NCBI RefSeq assembly: GCF_002443255.2 | Contig: NW_019211455.1 | Span: 38,626,195-38,690,194 of the forward strand | Direction of reading: 5' to 3' | DNA from: Varroa destructor | Taxonomy: Eukaryota > Arthropoda > Arachnida > Mesostigmata > Varroidae | DNA: 64,000 bases | Shown here: in pieces, positions 34,517-46,310 of the stretch | How positions within the stretch are numbered: the first letter of the stretch is position 1 | Layout of the letters: every line of letters starts with the position of its first letter | Program-made: the position numbers and the translations under genes | Notes under the pieces: generated by a model | Seen by the model: the letters and a program-made list of their open reading frames with translations, nothing else | What the model was told of the DNA's origin: nothing | Databases searched by the model: none

Positions 34517-37500
34517 TATGCATTATATATATGTGTCCCGTTTGTGTGATGACTTCTAGTTTGCTTACGCCTAATGATGGAATCAACCTAAATAAGTCTT
34601 AAAGGACCAATGCCTCATAAGGTGAACTGCGATTTAAGTATTGCTGTTTATCAACAGCACTCGTATACAATAATGTTTAAACAGTGTTAATATAAAAACG
34701 TAAGACGAAGATCGAGAGTTAACCCTTCCTTCTAGCCTTGGAGATAACTACTTCAATTACTAGTAATAGTTAGAACTACATTTTCGGGACTTCTTCGTAC
34801 ACTAAAGCCGGGTACTAAGCACATAGTCAGATTTGTTTGTTTCGATCAGTCGAATCGGCGTGATCAGGTTGCAAGGTGCAGCTCGGAATGCAAATCATTA
34901 TGCGTCCCGAAGTAAGGGCTGTAGCCTGACTTGGGAGACAAAATATATATCAGGGCACACCTGTCGAGCCCCTGCGATCACAACTGGCAGTGTTCTATAA
35001 TGGAGAGATTTCACCTTTTCCAAGTCCGGCGTCGCTCCTGGATCATCAATGCCGAGCGCTTGTCATATTCAGTGCTCAAAAATAAGTAAACTCAAAAGTT
35101 GGCTGGCTAAAGGTAAATGCACACATGAAGCTCATGGACTTTCTTACACTAAAATAACGTTCAATTGTTATATGCGCCTCCTATTATATTCTTTCTTACC
35201 ATATATGATTTGATTGTAAACAAGTAATGGCTGATGATACCGGTAACAAAGCGGGTCGGCCAAACGGTCATTGCGTTCATAGTTGCTTAGTCCGCGACGA
35301 GAGTAATTTTAGGATGTATAGAAGGGTTAGTTAGTCTTCAGACTTTTCAGCGTTAGTTCCTCGGTCAGTTGAGTAGGCACACTTCATTACGTACTGGAGG
35401 TTGGCCGCCTGAAGCAGTGGAAGTAACGGACTCTTAAAAGCTGAAATATTTATTTAGCTTCCAATCGGTGACGTCCACCAAGATGGTTCAACCATGCCGA
35501 AAAAATCCTTTTCGAAATTAAAACTCGTAGATCATTTAGGACATCTTCTGCGAAGTCTCGTCAGAATCAAAACATTCCGGTCACTTCAATCTAACCAAAG
35601 TGCTCCATTCTTAAGTTATATCGTGCGTGGTAGTCCTATCCATAGAACTAAATATCACAGTTCGATTCCAACTTGGCAGTCTTTACACGATCAAAAACAT
35701 AACTGCGTGCGGCCGCCGATCTACTCGATTAGGCCAAACGGCAGATCGCGCTGTCTGAGTTGTCCATTAGCTGAAATCAGGTGTAAAACAAACTTCAATA
35801 GAAGCAAATATGACACATCTGGTGCATACAACACATTCATCGACGGGCCGTTCCAGATATTACGCAGTACATCTTTAAACCTTAGCGGAACACGCCAATA
35901 TTTAAGTTGAATTCGACACACAAAATGTTTAGGGAAGCTGCAGTTGAATCACATACTCCGACGCCCCGAATAAGTAAAGGGGAACAGCCAGACAGCATAC
36001 ATCTGGCTAACAGATCCTTATACGTTTTTATTCAGTTGAAAAAGCAAAATGGCACTCTACGGATCTGACATTATATGCTACATTCATCATATACAGGAAC
36101 GGTGGCCAATCAATATTGTGTCAACTGTGATCAATACGCTCGAAGTTACGTTGAAATTCATTCCGGTTTGTAACTAACGTACCTGCAAGACGTGTGCGAA
36201 GAAATCGGTGAGGCCACCGAAATATCTAGTGAGGTGCTTCCACATAATTAAAATGGGATTTAGGTACTTATATTAGCGGCAGGGTTGGAGGAACCATTCA
36301 GGTTTGTTACGTTCATATTTGTTATTGCAAATTATAGCAGAGCTAATTTGAAACAATACAGAGTACGAATCGTTTAATTTAGTGTAAAGTGCTAACCGAT
36401 GTAAAGCAGAAAATTGCAGCCAGCATTAATCAAGACAGATCCGGAAGACTGCGTCCTTCGGACAACTAGTCCAACTCGATTCCTGATCGGGCCGTTTTTA
36501 AAGCGAGCGGTAGTAAATGCTCTGTCGAGGGGACACTGAATGCGTCCCTGAAGCCTTCGTACGGTTGCGGTATGTTTGGTGTTAACGTAGATACTCAAAC
36601 TAAAGTTGTTGCATATACTAACCACATCTTTTAATAGCTAGCCATTCTTTTCGTTTGTATGCATCCCAGATAATAGCACCATTTCGCTTGAACGAGTTAT
36701 CGGATCGACTGTTACATCTTCATTCATTCCGGTGAGCATGTAGTGGGTGGCTTGTTCGTAAATTTCAATTTATCGTTTGAATTTCGGTTGTATAGGTACG
36801 GACACGCTTTGTTTCTTGCTGGGAGCCAGCCACATGATGGAATGTCCAACGGCAACTCTGGACGTAAAATTCAAAACATTTAATTTCTCGGTGTATTCAT
36901 AAAAGAACCATACCCATGGTTTTTACAAAGGCGAATCTTGCATATCTTCATGCAGGCGCTTGAGAATCTGTCTTTGACGTTATTAAAACAAGAACAAAGG
37001 AGGATCAGTTGGAGATTAACATACTTTTGGTTTGACTAAGGTATGGCAAGGATTTCAGCGATGGCTGAGGCGGTAGCAACGGTATCATCATAAGCCAGTG
37101 TGGCATAACGTTCGAATCCGGATTTACACGAAAAGTACTTCAAAGATCTTTCTTAGGAACGTCTTTCTCTTACAAAATATCGATTTACGCAATAGGGATA
37201 ATGGTCGAGAATGTAGATCGTTCAAGATCAAGCTTACAAAAAGGAGATGCTTTTGTTGGAACAAGATTTTTAGTTGCCGCTAATGACGAAGAGACGTACG
37301 TAGGCTGAGTGACTCAAGGACGAGTGCCCGCATCTCACGTTTTTTATAGTAGTAAGCTCCAAAGAAACTCAAGAGTGGGAAGCTGTGGGAAACCTCAAGC
37401 GGAGAATAGGCCCAGAACCAAAAGCTATAGGGAAGGTCATAAAGCTGCAGTTAATAGGCCACACGTTTTAACGACCACGACAGGGTACGCCAGGCCATTT

Positions 37501-39424
37501 AGTAGCCTCTTGCCTGCGATAGTGGGGGAAGGCTTTTAGCAGCGGCGGAAGAAAACACACACAAACCCTGCAGGTAATAAAAAAACAACATGCGCCCGGT
37601 ATGCAAAATGTCTTCTTCAACAATGGTACTTGAACATTTGCCATATTTTTGAATATCGGCGGCATTCTGTGAAGGAAAGCAGCCATTTTTTTGGTATATA
37701 TCAGTTAGATAAGATAAAGTTTTAGCGCACAGTACGGAAGACTGAGTCGATGTGACAGCAAAATCAATCTATAAGATGGAAGATTATACCCAAGGTGGAA
37801 ACAGAAGGCGTCAAATACGTGCTACAAGATGCAACTAGAAGAGTGTATCTAGAGATGACATAATGTCGTAGCGGGCGGAAATCGGTAGAAGAAGTTAGCT
37901 CGACACAAAGTTACTGTGTAAGACAAAAAAACTGGCGTTATATCGTCATAAATTATGGCAAAGTGCGGCACGATAAACGGCGTAACGCAAACACTGTATA
38001 TGCAGATGTCCCGGTTGTTTGAAAACTGATCCGAAAGCTATTATGGTCTCGTAAGGAAAATCCAGCCAAAAATGATGCAAGATATCTTCTGTGACAAATA
38101 AGGTAAAACATTTTTTGTAATTTGTTGTAAGAAATGATGAGTAAAGTAATAGTATCGACTTCAATAGAAAATTGAGCACTAGACGCTTATACGCTTTTTC
38201 AATCTAACTTTTCAAGCGTTCCTTTGATGTCTTTCGTAAAATAGGATCACTTGTAAAAACACCTTCCATTGTAAATCAATATTGAACATTTAGAGAAAGA
38301 ATGATGCAAAACAACAAACAATAACAGATCACTGCTATGACCTGATTTCTTTTCAGATCATATATTCTGTCACACTCTGTGTATGTGTGAAAACTTTCCC
38401 TGTACTCATGTGACTCTATATAAATTAAATAGATAGTTTTATGTGCGACAACTTCGTTGGTAGACACTTTTCTAAGATTTATTTAGCTTACAGAGTGAGC
38501 AGAAGGCCGCTTTGCCTTTGGGCCTTTGTCGAAGCAGGTGAAATCTCCAGAACTAAACAGTAAGGACAGCTAGAACTGTGCAGGTGTTTTTATTTGGTTT
38601 GACAAAAACGAAACTGTCATCATCATCGTCACATATTTTAACATATTCAATAAACACCGATTAGTAAACCAAACAGAAATTTCTTATAAATTTTAGTAAT
38701 TCTTTTATAATAGATTAAATGAATGTATGTTTTACAAAGCTGAATCACCAGTTAGTAAATATTTTTGTAAAGATGCAAACAATGTTAAGTATGGCAGACG
38801 AGACGCCTATCTCGACTATACGCTCAGGCCGCGTCGAATGAGCACACAGTAACGGTAATCATAAATAAAGTACTGGAAATAAAAACAAAGATACCGCTCA
38901 AGGAGGCGCGCTCTCCTTCTGCAGCTTTTGCAGGCTTTCTGAGGGCTCGAAAAAGCTAAGGTACGTCTGTTGCATCTACAGATATTTCAACCCATTAATA
39001 TTTACTTACCAGAAACCTAAAAGAAGTGTCTGCAGTGACCGGCATATCGGCCGCTCCTGATGCCCTTTCAAGTATCAAAGACATGTACGTTCTGAGCGAA
39101 TAAGAGGGACACCTGGAAGATGGCTCGATAAAAGGATAGCTTTTGTCACTTCACGTACCTCCTGGATTCATGCCTAGCACAATTCCCATAAAAAATTGAC
39201 TAGAAAGTTATAAAGGGTTTAACACAACCGATTTCAGATGCTCCGACTACCCATCTCAGTATTCATTTACTGTAGCAAGTTCTTAGTAGACATCCCATCA
39301 AGTTTACGCTCAGTATTGCTCTCCTTGACGCACTGCGTTCGGGAAGTCTAGACGGCCACTTTGATGAGTCCGCGTCGAATTGCTATCCAATACAGACATC
39401 GCTTTTGTGTTGGAAAGAACCCCC
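34517..39424. other. No gene seen; possible old transposon debris
   Basis: Open frames at 35494-35910 (plus, 138 codons) and 35721-35921 (minus) overlap on opposite strands. The minus one has NVLYAPDVSY, faintly like the copia-type protease-to-integrase region, but too little to call. Nothing else is recognisable. Confidence 0.45.
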
Positions 39425-40475
39425 TTAAACTTTCAACCCTAATTTTGAATCAGCGACGGTTGAGCGATCACCACGCCCAGTTCTCGACCCGTCTGTTGTA
39501 GGTTTCATATCGTTCTCTGAAGTCCCTCCAGGAACAGCTATAGCCCAACAACTAAGCCTTGCAGCTATGAGGAACTTGAAGTTGTGGAGTCTCCGTTTGT
39601 TTTTGTAATTTGATTGCTCACGTAAACAACTGCTGGCAGATCCAGAATTCGCGTCTCCATTTGCGTTAAGTCTGGTGTCGATCTTCATTTGAAACTCATC
39701 ACAATACTGCTTCAAAGATCTGCTCAGTCTCTAAGACGGTTGAAGCGTCGTTGAACTAACGAATCAGCAGTTTGCTTGATCATGCTGGACGTCTAATACC
39801 CGAACAGCTTTCCCGGCAATATTATCCAGGGACCACCTTTAAACCCTCTTCTTTCTCTAGCAAAACACGAAGCATATTAATTAATGCATGGCTCATTTTG
39901 TACTATCTGGCGAAATATTGTGCCACTATTACCTTTTGTCTCTTCCACTTTAAGATCTCCGCGTTAGCATCTCGAAATGAAAGGCCGTTGAGCCGTTGTC
40001 ACCGTTCAGTGTCTAAATGGCTCATTTTCAGCAGGTGGATCTCTTTCACCAATTACAAATGCTTCATCTTATGCAGTGGAGCATTGAAAATAGCTTGTTG
40101 TCGATGGGACAAAATTTTCTGGACGAATGAACTCGATGAGCGGTACGGCAGCGTAGAATGCTGTTGCAGACATATTGGTATTGATTGACGGTTTCCAAAA
40201 ACCAAATTGGAGAAAAATATAGAAGTCAAGCCATAACTCCCACGCGCCAACAAGCAAATAGTCTCTAACTTTGTGCCAATTTAATTATTAGATTTGTATA
40301 AATTTCGTGTCGCAACGTGCATGCCATGTTGAACAGGTTCAGTTTCATAATATTTGAGCAAATTAACGTTAGCAGCAATGAGTATCGTTTGACCAAAACA
40401 GAGAAAGCAGAAATACAATTTGTATGTCAATGTCCGTTTTGGCTGGACTAAAAAATGAGTAAACAACTGAAACAA
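39425..40475 (-). pseudogene. Argonaute pseudogene, copy 2 (N domain to L2)
   Basis: Reading down the minus strand: VNLLKYYETEPVQ and TRNLYKSNN (end of the N domain), a one-base shift, then WELWLDFYIFLQFGFWKPSI and SATAFYAAVPLIEFI (linker 1). PAZ pieces follow: LNGLSFRDANAEILKW, QKVIVAQYFAR, TAG near 39904, EEGLKVVPG, TAA near 39823, then QYCDEFQMKIDTRL and NFKFLIAARLSCWAIA. The last two parallel NYCNEFKMKIN and TITNWAIA of copy 1, so both copies derive from one Argonaute type. MID and PIWI were not found below 39.4 kb. Multiple stops and frameshifts: a pseudogene. Confidence 0.82.
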
Positions 40476-40945
40476 GGCATTAGACCAGTTCGGTGTACGA
40501 CGTCCTGAATTCTAGGCCGTTGGCCTTTGAATCTTCCAAAAAAGAATCGTATCCTTTAATGAGTCGGGGTGTATGCACTCGAAGTGCAAAAGGCAACAGT
40601 AGGATTCATAGGTATGGTAGCCGTCGATATGTCAAAGTTCTACTGTGAGTTTGTGCGTAGTATGTTCCATTTCAGCTTCAAACTTAAAGGATCCCCCCTG
40701 CATAAAGATCTAAAAGTGTCGAAACACGAAATATGTTATTATTGTATTAAATAAGCATATCCTTAAGACAAATATTACGCAAACTAGACTCAGAGATAGT
40801 ATTAACATGTTCGAAATGAAAAAAAAAAGACAAACCTTAACCAAGTCTATTTTTGTTTTGCCTAAAAAGATATTTTTACCGCAAAGAAGGTAACAGAAAG
40901 CACATTGGATTTTTTCCTGTTCCAAGGCGAACTATTCACTTATAT

Positions 40946-41045
40946 NNNNNNNNNNNNNNNNNNNNNNNNNNNNNNNNNNNNNNNNNNNNNNNNNNNNNNN
41001 NNNNNNNNNNNNNNNNNNNNNNNNNNNNNNNNNNNNNNNNNNNNN
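40946..41045. other. Assembly gap (100 N) inside an AT tract
   Basis: Exactly 100 N, the usual placeholder for an unknown gap length. TATAT precedes it and ATATATACATATATATATA follows, so the assembly probably broke in an AT microsatellite. Confidence 0.97.
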
Positions 41046-42992
41046 ATATATACATATATATATAGATTGATGCCAAAAAATCCTTTCAGAACTGTTTAAT
41101 TTCTCTTAAAAAACTGTTTTCGATATTTTGGCATTACCTTTTAAAATACTTTAAAAAAAATATATATTGTTTGCCTCATCTTTCGCTACAGTTTGACACG
41201 TATTAGAGATCTGTTTAAAAACAAAACCGTCAATAGCTTCAAACATATTCCCATCTTATCATCACATGAGGGCACAAGATGTTTATACTCTTGGTAACAT
41301 GTACTATGTTTTTACTCAGCTCACTGAAAGCCATCGATTGACATAGAGAAACTCTGTTAAATGTTTTACTAGACTATGATGACCTTTTTTTTTATATTTT
41401 GATATTTTCGCAAAAAATTCTCAGAGAATATTTTTATCCAATAAAAGATTTGATACGCTGGCTACTGTAACTTTCCAACTGACATTTCAAGTGAGGTTCA
41501 TTCAAAGAAGCACTCAAAACAGAAAACAACCTTTATTTACACGTCAAATTAATACAATATTAAGTCTTTTTTAATGCTAAACACCCATTTTAAATATTGT
41601 ATTTTCGCTATTTTTATAATGAAGTTTCAGTGATCAATATCAAAATAAAGGTACAGTGCTTAGCATATTTTTTTTTCAATCTTCTGCCATTCTTCAGTAA
41701 AGAGATTGAAGAAAAATTCGGCCCTTATGAGCCGCTTCAGTATTGTAATTGACATGTTTAAAAAAATTCGTCCAAAAAACAGTTAGAATAACACTTAGAT
41801 ATGTAAGCATATATAATGTTCACCACGTGAAGAGTTATTATTTAACATAAGAAAATAGAGCTCAGAGATCCCCAGGCTAAACTTTAGCTTCGCTTTTGAT
41901 AGGTAAAAAACAACCATATCAAACACACGAAAATCTAGTGTAAATCTATATGACATAAATAAACGTGAGTAGAAAATGCAAAAATAAATGTTTAAAAGTA
42001 ACCGTATTATCGGACAGATAGAAATCTAAACCATCGGCTAAAATATTGAATAATCAAAAAAGTTTTAGCCGTTTTCAAGTAAAAGCTGAAGTAAGTATTT
42101 TTTTGTTATCCAGAAATAATGCTACAAGACTAAATCTGCACCATTTTGAATGATGACGTTCTGCTATTTTTCGGGCAACACCAGAATCCCATCACCGCCG
42201 AATTTTTGTAGAACTTTTGTGTTCTAGAAAAACTTGTGAAAGTGATTTTTGCATTTATTGAAACTGACTGAACTGCATTAAATTAAGGAAGTTCCGCAGA
42301 AACCGAAACAGATGATGATGATAGCTTGATGGTATAAGACCCAAAGCTACGCGTCGAATTGAAATTTCCCATTCAAGTTCTTTCAGTTTTTTCCGCAGAA
42401 CTAAATATATATGTGATATATGATTTGAATGTCTAGTTTTTTGGTAATATCATGGATCACGTTTTGCCATAACTTGATCAACTTTGTCGCAATCGGTTGC
42501 AAAGGTTTGCATTTTTCTTGCAATAACGCACCTTCTCGATCAATAAACGGCCCACATTTGTTTATGGGCCTGTGTAGCATAAGTGGCTTCATCATTGTGC
42601 CATAAAACAAAATGCACGATAGCGATATGCAGAAATTTCGCTTATCTCTAAAGCGCTCTCTATCTTCTGAATAAAGACGTTCCAACAACAACGACATCAA
42701 TGCCAACCTGATGTAGCTGATATTACCTAGAATACGTGACTTGTATATAGCTAGCCGATACATGTGGGATGGGATTCAGAAATTAAGGACCACATCGAAG
42801 ATGACTATACTTTTATCCATCAAATGGAATAAACATTTCGGGAGACTATAGGAATTTTGAAATGCCATCCCTATCGACACGAAATAACTTCCTATAACAT
42901 TTATTATTATAAAAAAGTAGTTATGAAAATACTGAAGATCGAAGAAGCGAACAGGCAAAAAAACTTGGCTTTTTTTCTTTTTTTTTTTTTAG

Positions 42993-43316
42993 CTGGATCC
43001 AGAGCAGACAGAAACACGTAATATACGCTCTGAACTATTTGAGCAACTATTATCAGCACAGAGTCAGTCTAAAGGACACAGATCATTACAGATGAGACAG
43101 TTCGTCCTATTCATTAGAAAGGGATCAGACGACAGAGTAGTGCTGTCAAAAATTGAAAGTGAGTCGGTGGCCACCCCGGGCAAAGTCGGACATAAACTGT
43201 TCGGTCGCCTGCAAAGTCAAGCGAATAACCTTATCTGCCATTATACTCTCGCAATAGACGCCAGATGCATTTGTCAGTGCGAGATTTCGTCGAAAAACGG
43301 CAATGCTGCCAGATAG
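42993..43316 (+). CDS. Orphan candidate terminal exon of unknown gene
   Basis: A very strong acceptor (over 20 nearly pure pyrimidines, then AG at 42991-42992) opens directly into 107 codons without a stop, ending in TAG at 43314-43316. The stretch is visibly richer in G and C than its surroundings. The product starts LDPEQTETRNIRSELFEQLL and is hydrophilic and basic, with two late Cys (CICQC). I recognise no domain. AATAAA occurs about 270 bases downstream. No upstream partner exon was found, so it could equally be a chance frame or a transposon remnant. Confidence 0.3.
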   Translation: MDPEQTETRNIRSELFEQLLSAQSQSKGHRSLQMRQFVLFIRKGSDDRVVLSKIESESVATPGKVGHKLFGRLQSQANNLICHYTLAIDARCICQCEISSKNGNAAR

Positions 43317-44595
43317 CTTCAGTTTTGGAGAAGCCTCATAAATTGTGATTATTTAATTACAACGCACAACTTTCAAGCCATTCTTCAATCGTGGACTAGA
43401 TCAAGAAAGATCATGGAAGACACACTCAAGCGCCGACGTCAGCTTCATATTCTCCAAATAATTTCAGTTGTACCTTAGAGAGCCGCAAAGCACTTGACGC
43501 CTGCTAGCGTCAATTTTTTAGTAAGTAATACAAATGACAGGTATGCAATTGCTGAAAATGCCCCAGAGCTCGTGTATGAATGTGTAAATAAAGGGAAGAG
43601 TCTATTTAACATGTATAAAAATGTCGTTGTTCTACTTTAAATAATTCAGAATGTATTTAAATTTTTCAACCCGCAAGTTAGCTAACTTAATAGATTATAG
43701 GTCTTCATAGTTATTTTAAATAGGTGCAGTTGGTGAAACCTTAAAGAAAATAAATACTCCAAGTAAATTTGCAATTCTCAGAGCATTTGCCGGTAATAGC
43801 TAGTACCGTGGCGGCAATGATACCTAACATTTTCATCATAAAGTCCGAATGGTTTCTGTGCGAGTCGGCGTAAATGTTTAAAAAGTTTGTGTGGACTAGA
43901 AAAAAAAAAAAAAAAAAGTACGTTCCAAACAAGCGATAAAACGAACAACAAGAATTTTAATCGCCTGAACAGGCCTAAATTTATAAACAGCATATTAGCG
44001 AGCCTATCAAGATGCAGTCACTTCATGTCACGCAATTTAGCGCTCTTGAAAGTAGAGAGCTAAAGCTGGACACGCTTTAAACTTTAGATAGTGGCTTTTC
44101 CTATGCATAGTGAATTGCAGCGAAGTAAGGAGACTAACGAGGTGTGTAGAACAATTGAGAAACAAGGCACAATTAGATGTCAATAGATGGTTGGAAATCG
44201 ATGAGCGGCTTCGGATGAGTACTTCTACGACTCTGAAGTAAACATCAGCAGTTACGAAGATGACTGAAAACATAATCAGATCTTCAAAGCTATTTAGCGA
44301 ATTGAGAAACCTGAATAAATTTTTCATTTTATTATTTTTTTTATTACATTTTTAAATTAGAACTATCTTTTTATCTTTATTTTTTAAATTATATATCATA
44401 GAACAATGATAGTTCAATAAATATTCAATAGACTCTCCTGACTCTCTGTTCGTTTGGGACAAAGCTGTAGGGCACTCTCAAACACTGCTTACTTGTTGCT
44501 TGTTTTACAATATCTAATCTCGTTATTGAAGGCTTGTTTAGCCAATCAGCGCCAGAACAGGCTACGTTATGTACGGCCTTCTTTAAGGCATGCAA

Positions 44596-44960
44596 TCAAT
44601 GAAAATCACGCGAACTTAGAAGATGGGCCTGACACCAGCGCTCGAATGTTTCCCTTGTTCTAGGCCGTAGCTGAAGCACGACGATGAGGTCGTAAAGTAA
44701 GTACACTACGCGCTGTCGAGTGCCACACCGCTCATTTATGAAGCTTTTCAGATATTTGGCAGAGTTGACCGTTTCGGTTTCGAGCAACGCTAACATTAGG
44801 GCATTGATTATTACAGTCAATGCCTTTGATATCCATTGCGAGAATAAGCACCAGCGGGTGCCCGAGTCGATGCGGAGTAGTCACCCAAGTAACCTCTTCT
44901 ACTGCTCGACACCATTTTCTCCCTTGATTCTTTTCCGATTCGCGGCACAGATTGATTTAT
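44596..44960 (-). mobile_element. Decayed mariner-type transposase fragment A
   Basis: On the minus strand MDIKGID (near 44830) is followed by a 60-residue open piece with TVNSAKYLKSF and VVYLLYD. In the next frame the Asp leads into LRPHRRASATA, matching the LHDNARPH block after a shift. The order (DIKGI, then NSAKYL, then LLxDNARPH) is that of mariner transposases. It resembles fragment B 1.3 kb away in the same orientation. Several frameshifts; inactive. Confidence 0.55.
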
Positions 44961-45899
44961 GTCTCGTCTACGTCGACGATGTGCTTCAGACTGGCGTTTT
45001 GCTGGTAATAGTTCCTAAAATGATTTGCAGAGTAGACCACACATTGATCCATCCTGGATACAGCTAGAGAGAAACAAGTTTTTCGCTTTTCCTCCTCATC
45101 TTCAGTGATTTTGTTATAATTTTATAATACGCGCTTTGAGGAGTCCGATATGGAGCCGATAGGGGGCTCATTGTTCATGCTCTGTATTGCTTCACAGCTC
45201 CCGTGATCATAGCAGCTCGTTTTGCGTTCAAGGCATAGTCGTACTAAGGTGTGGTCATCTCTTCTGTGGCCTTTTATCTCCTAATTTCCGTTCTTGCAGA
45301 CGTATTTATTCCATTTATTATATGTAGACGTATACTGACTGATTGCAGACGTAATTAAATGTTTTGTTCAGGGCTACATTAACCGGTGTTTTTATCACAC
45401 TATGATGAATTTCAGCAGCGCTCTTGTCTTTGAAAAATTGAAATCTGGCTAATAATTTGATTTGCAGGACTAACTAATATCTTTGTCTCTAACTTGACAT
45501 TTAATCAGCTTATTATCGTAGATGGCCAAAAACTTGCTGCAAAACATTTTCGTCTGCTAACGATACAAAATTTTCCACCCGCTGAATAATTTTAAAGAGT
45601 CTAATACAAAAGCCACATTTTTCTTTCGAGCTGAACCTCATAGCTACCTACTCGCTAGTTTCGCCCACAGAACCTTTGATTTATACCAACGTAGATGGCC
45701 AAATTAGCTTTCTGACAGCGTTCCGTGTGCGTGTACATTATTATATCGGGATGTTACAACTGAATCCGGCGCACTTCGAAGTTAGTTAACTTTTGAACCA
45801 GTTGGGCTGGAATGATGGTTTTGTAACATGTATTGAAGACCGTCTTTTTAATTGTTAACATGCTCGTCTCGGCACTCTGGCAACCTCTAGACAACCATA

Positions 45900-46310
45900 T
45901 AGCTACCATTCGCATTCCCATGTGTAATGTATCTATGACTTCTCGAAGTAAATCGATAGTTGCTAACCAGTTGCCATTTTTAAAATGCAGAAAGCCCAGT
46001 AATCACACATACTTAAATCGGGAGCATAAGTAGGTTAAAGCCAACGTTGTATAGTCCTTTGCTCAATCGAGGAAATAATTGAGACACGGGAGTGGGGTCT
46101 GGCATTCCTGTCAAATAACCATGCTGTGTGCTGTCAACCGCCGTGCCAACGGTCCATAAGTTTCTTGAGGAACCTGATGCAGTGGATTGCGTTTATTATT
46201 CCATTTACGGCAAGAATCTTACACTAACCGATGCCCTTGATGTCCATTGTCATCTATCATCACCTTACCTACCAGACACTGTCACCAAACTCCAGGGTGA
46301 CGGCATTCTC
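45900..46310 (-). mobile_element. Decayed mariner transposase fragment B
   Basis: On the minus strand MDIKGIG (near 46240), INAIHCIRFLKKLMDRW and FDRNARPHSRVSIISS (near 46100) are followed by a stop, then TYAPDLSMCDYW (near 46010) and ILKMATG. NARPH and APDLSxCDYW are the second and third catalytic blocks of mariner transposases. TAA and TAG codons interrupt it. No terminal repeats were located. Confidence 0.75.

Noticed and set aside
35494..35921. Possible copia-type polyprotein remnant
   Set aside because: NVLYAPDVSY on the minus strand is suggestive, but no zinc knuckle, integrase or reverse transcriptase block is present nearby.
37081..37135. TTCGAATCC, a tRNA T-loop-like string
   Set aside because: No acceptor stem, D-arm or anticodon arm could be folded around it.
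37098..37283. RDNGRE segment recalling a retrotransposon integrase
   Set aside because: Six residues only; flanking sequence lacks the rest of the integrase pattern.
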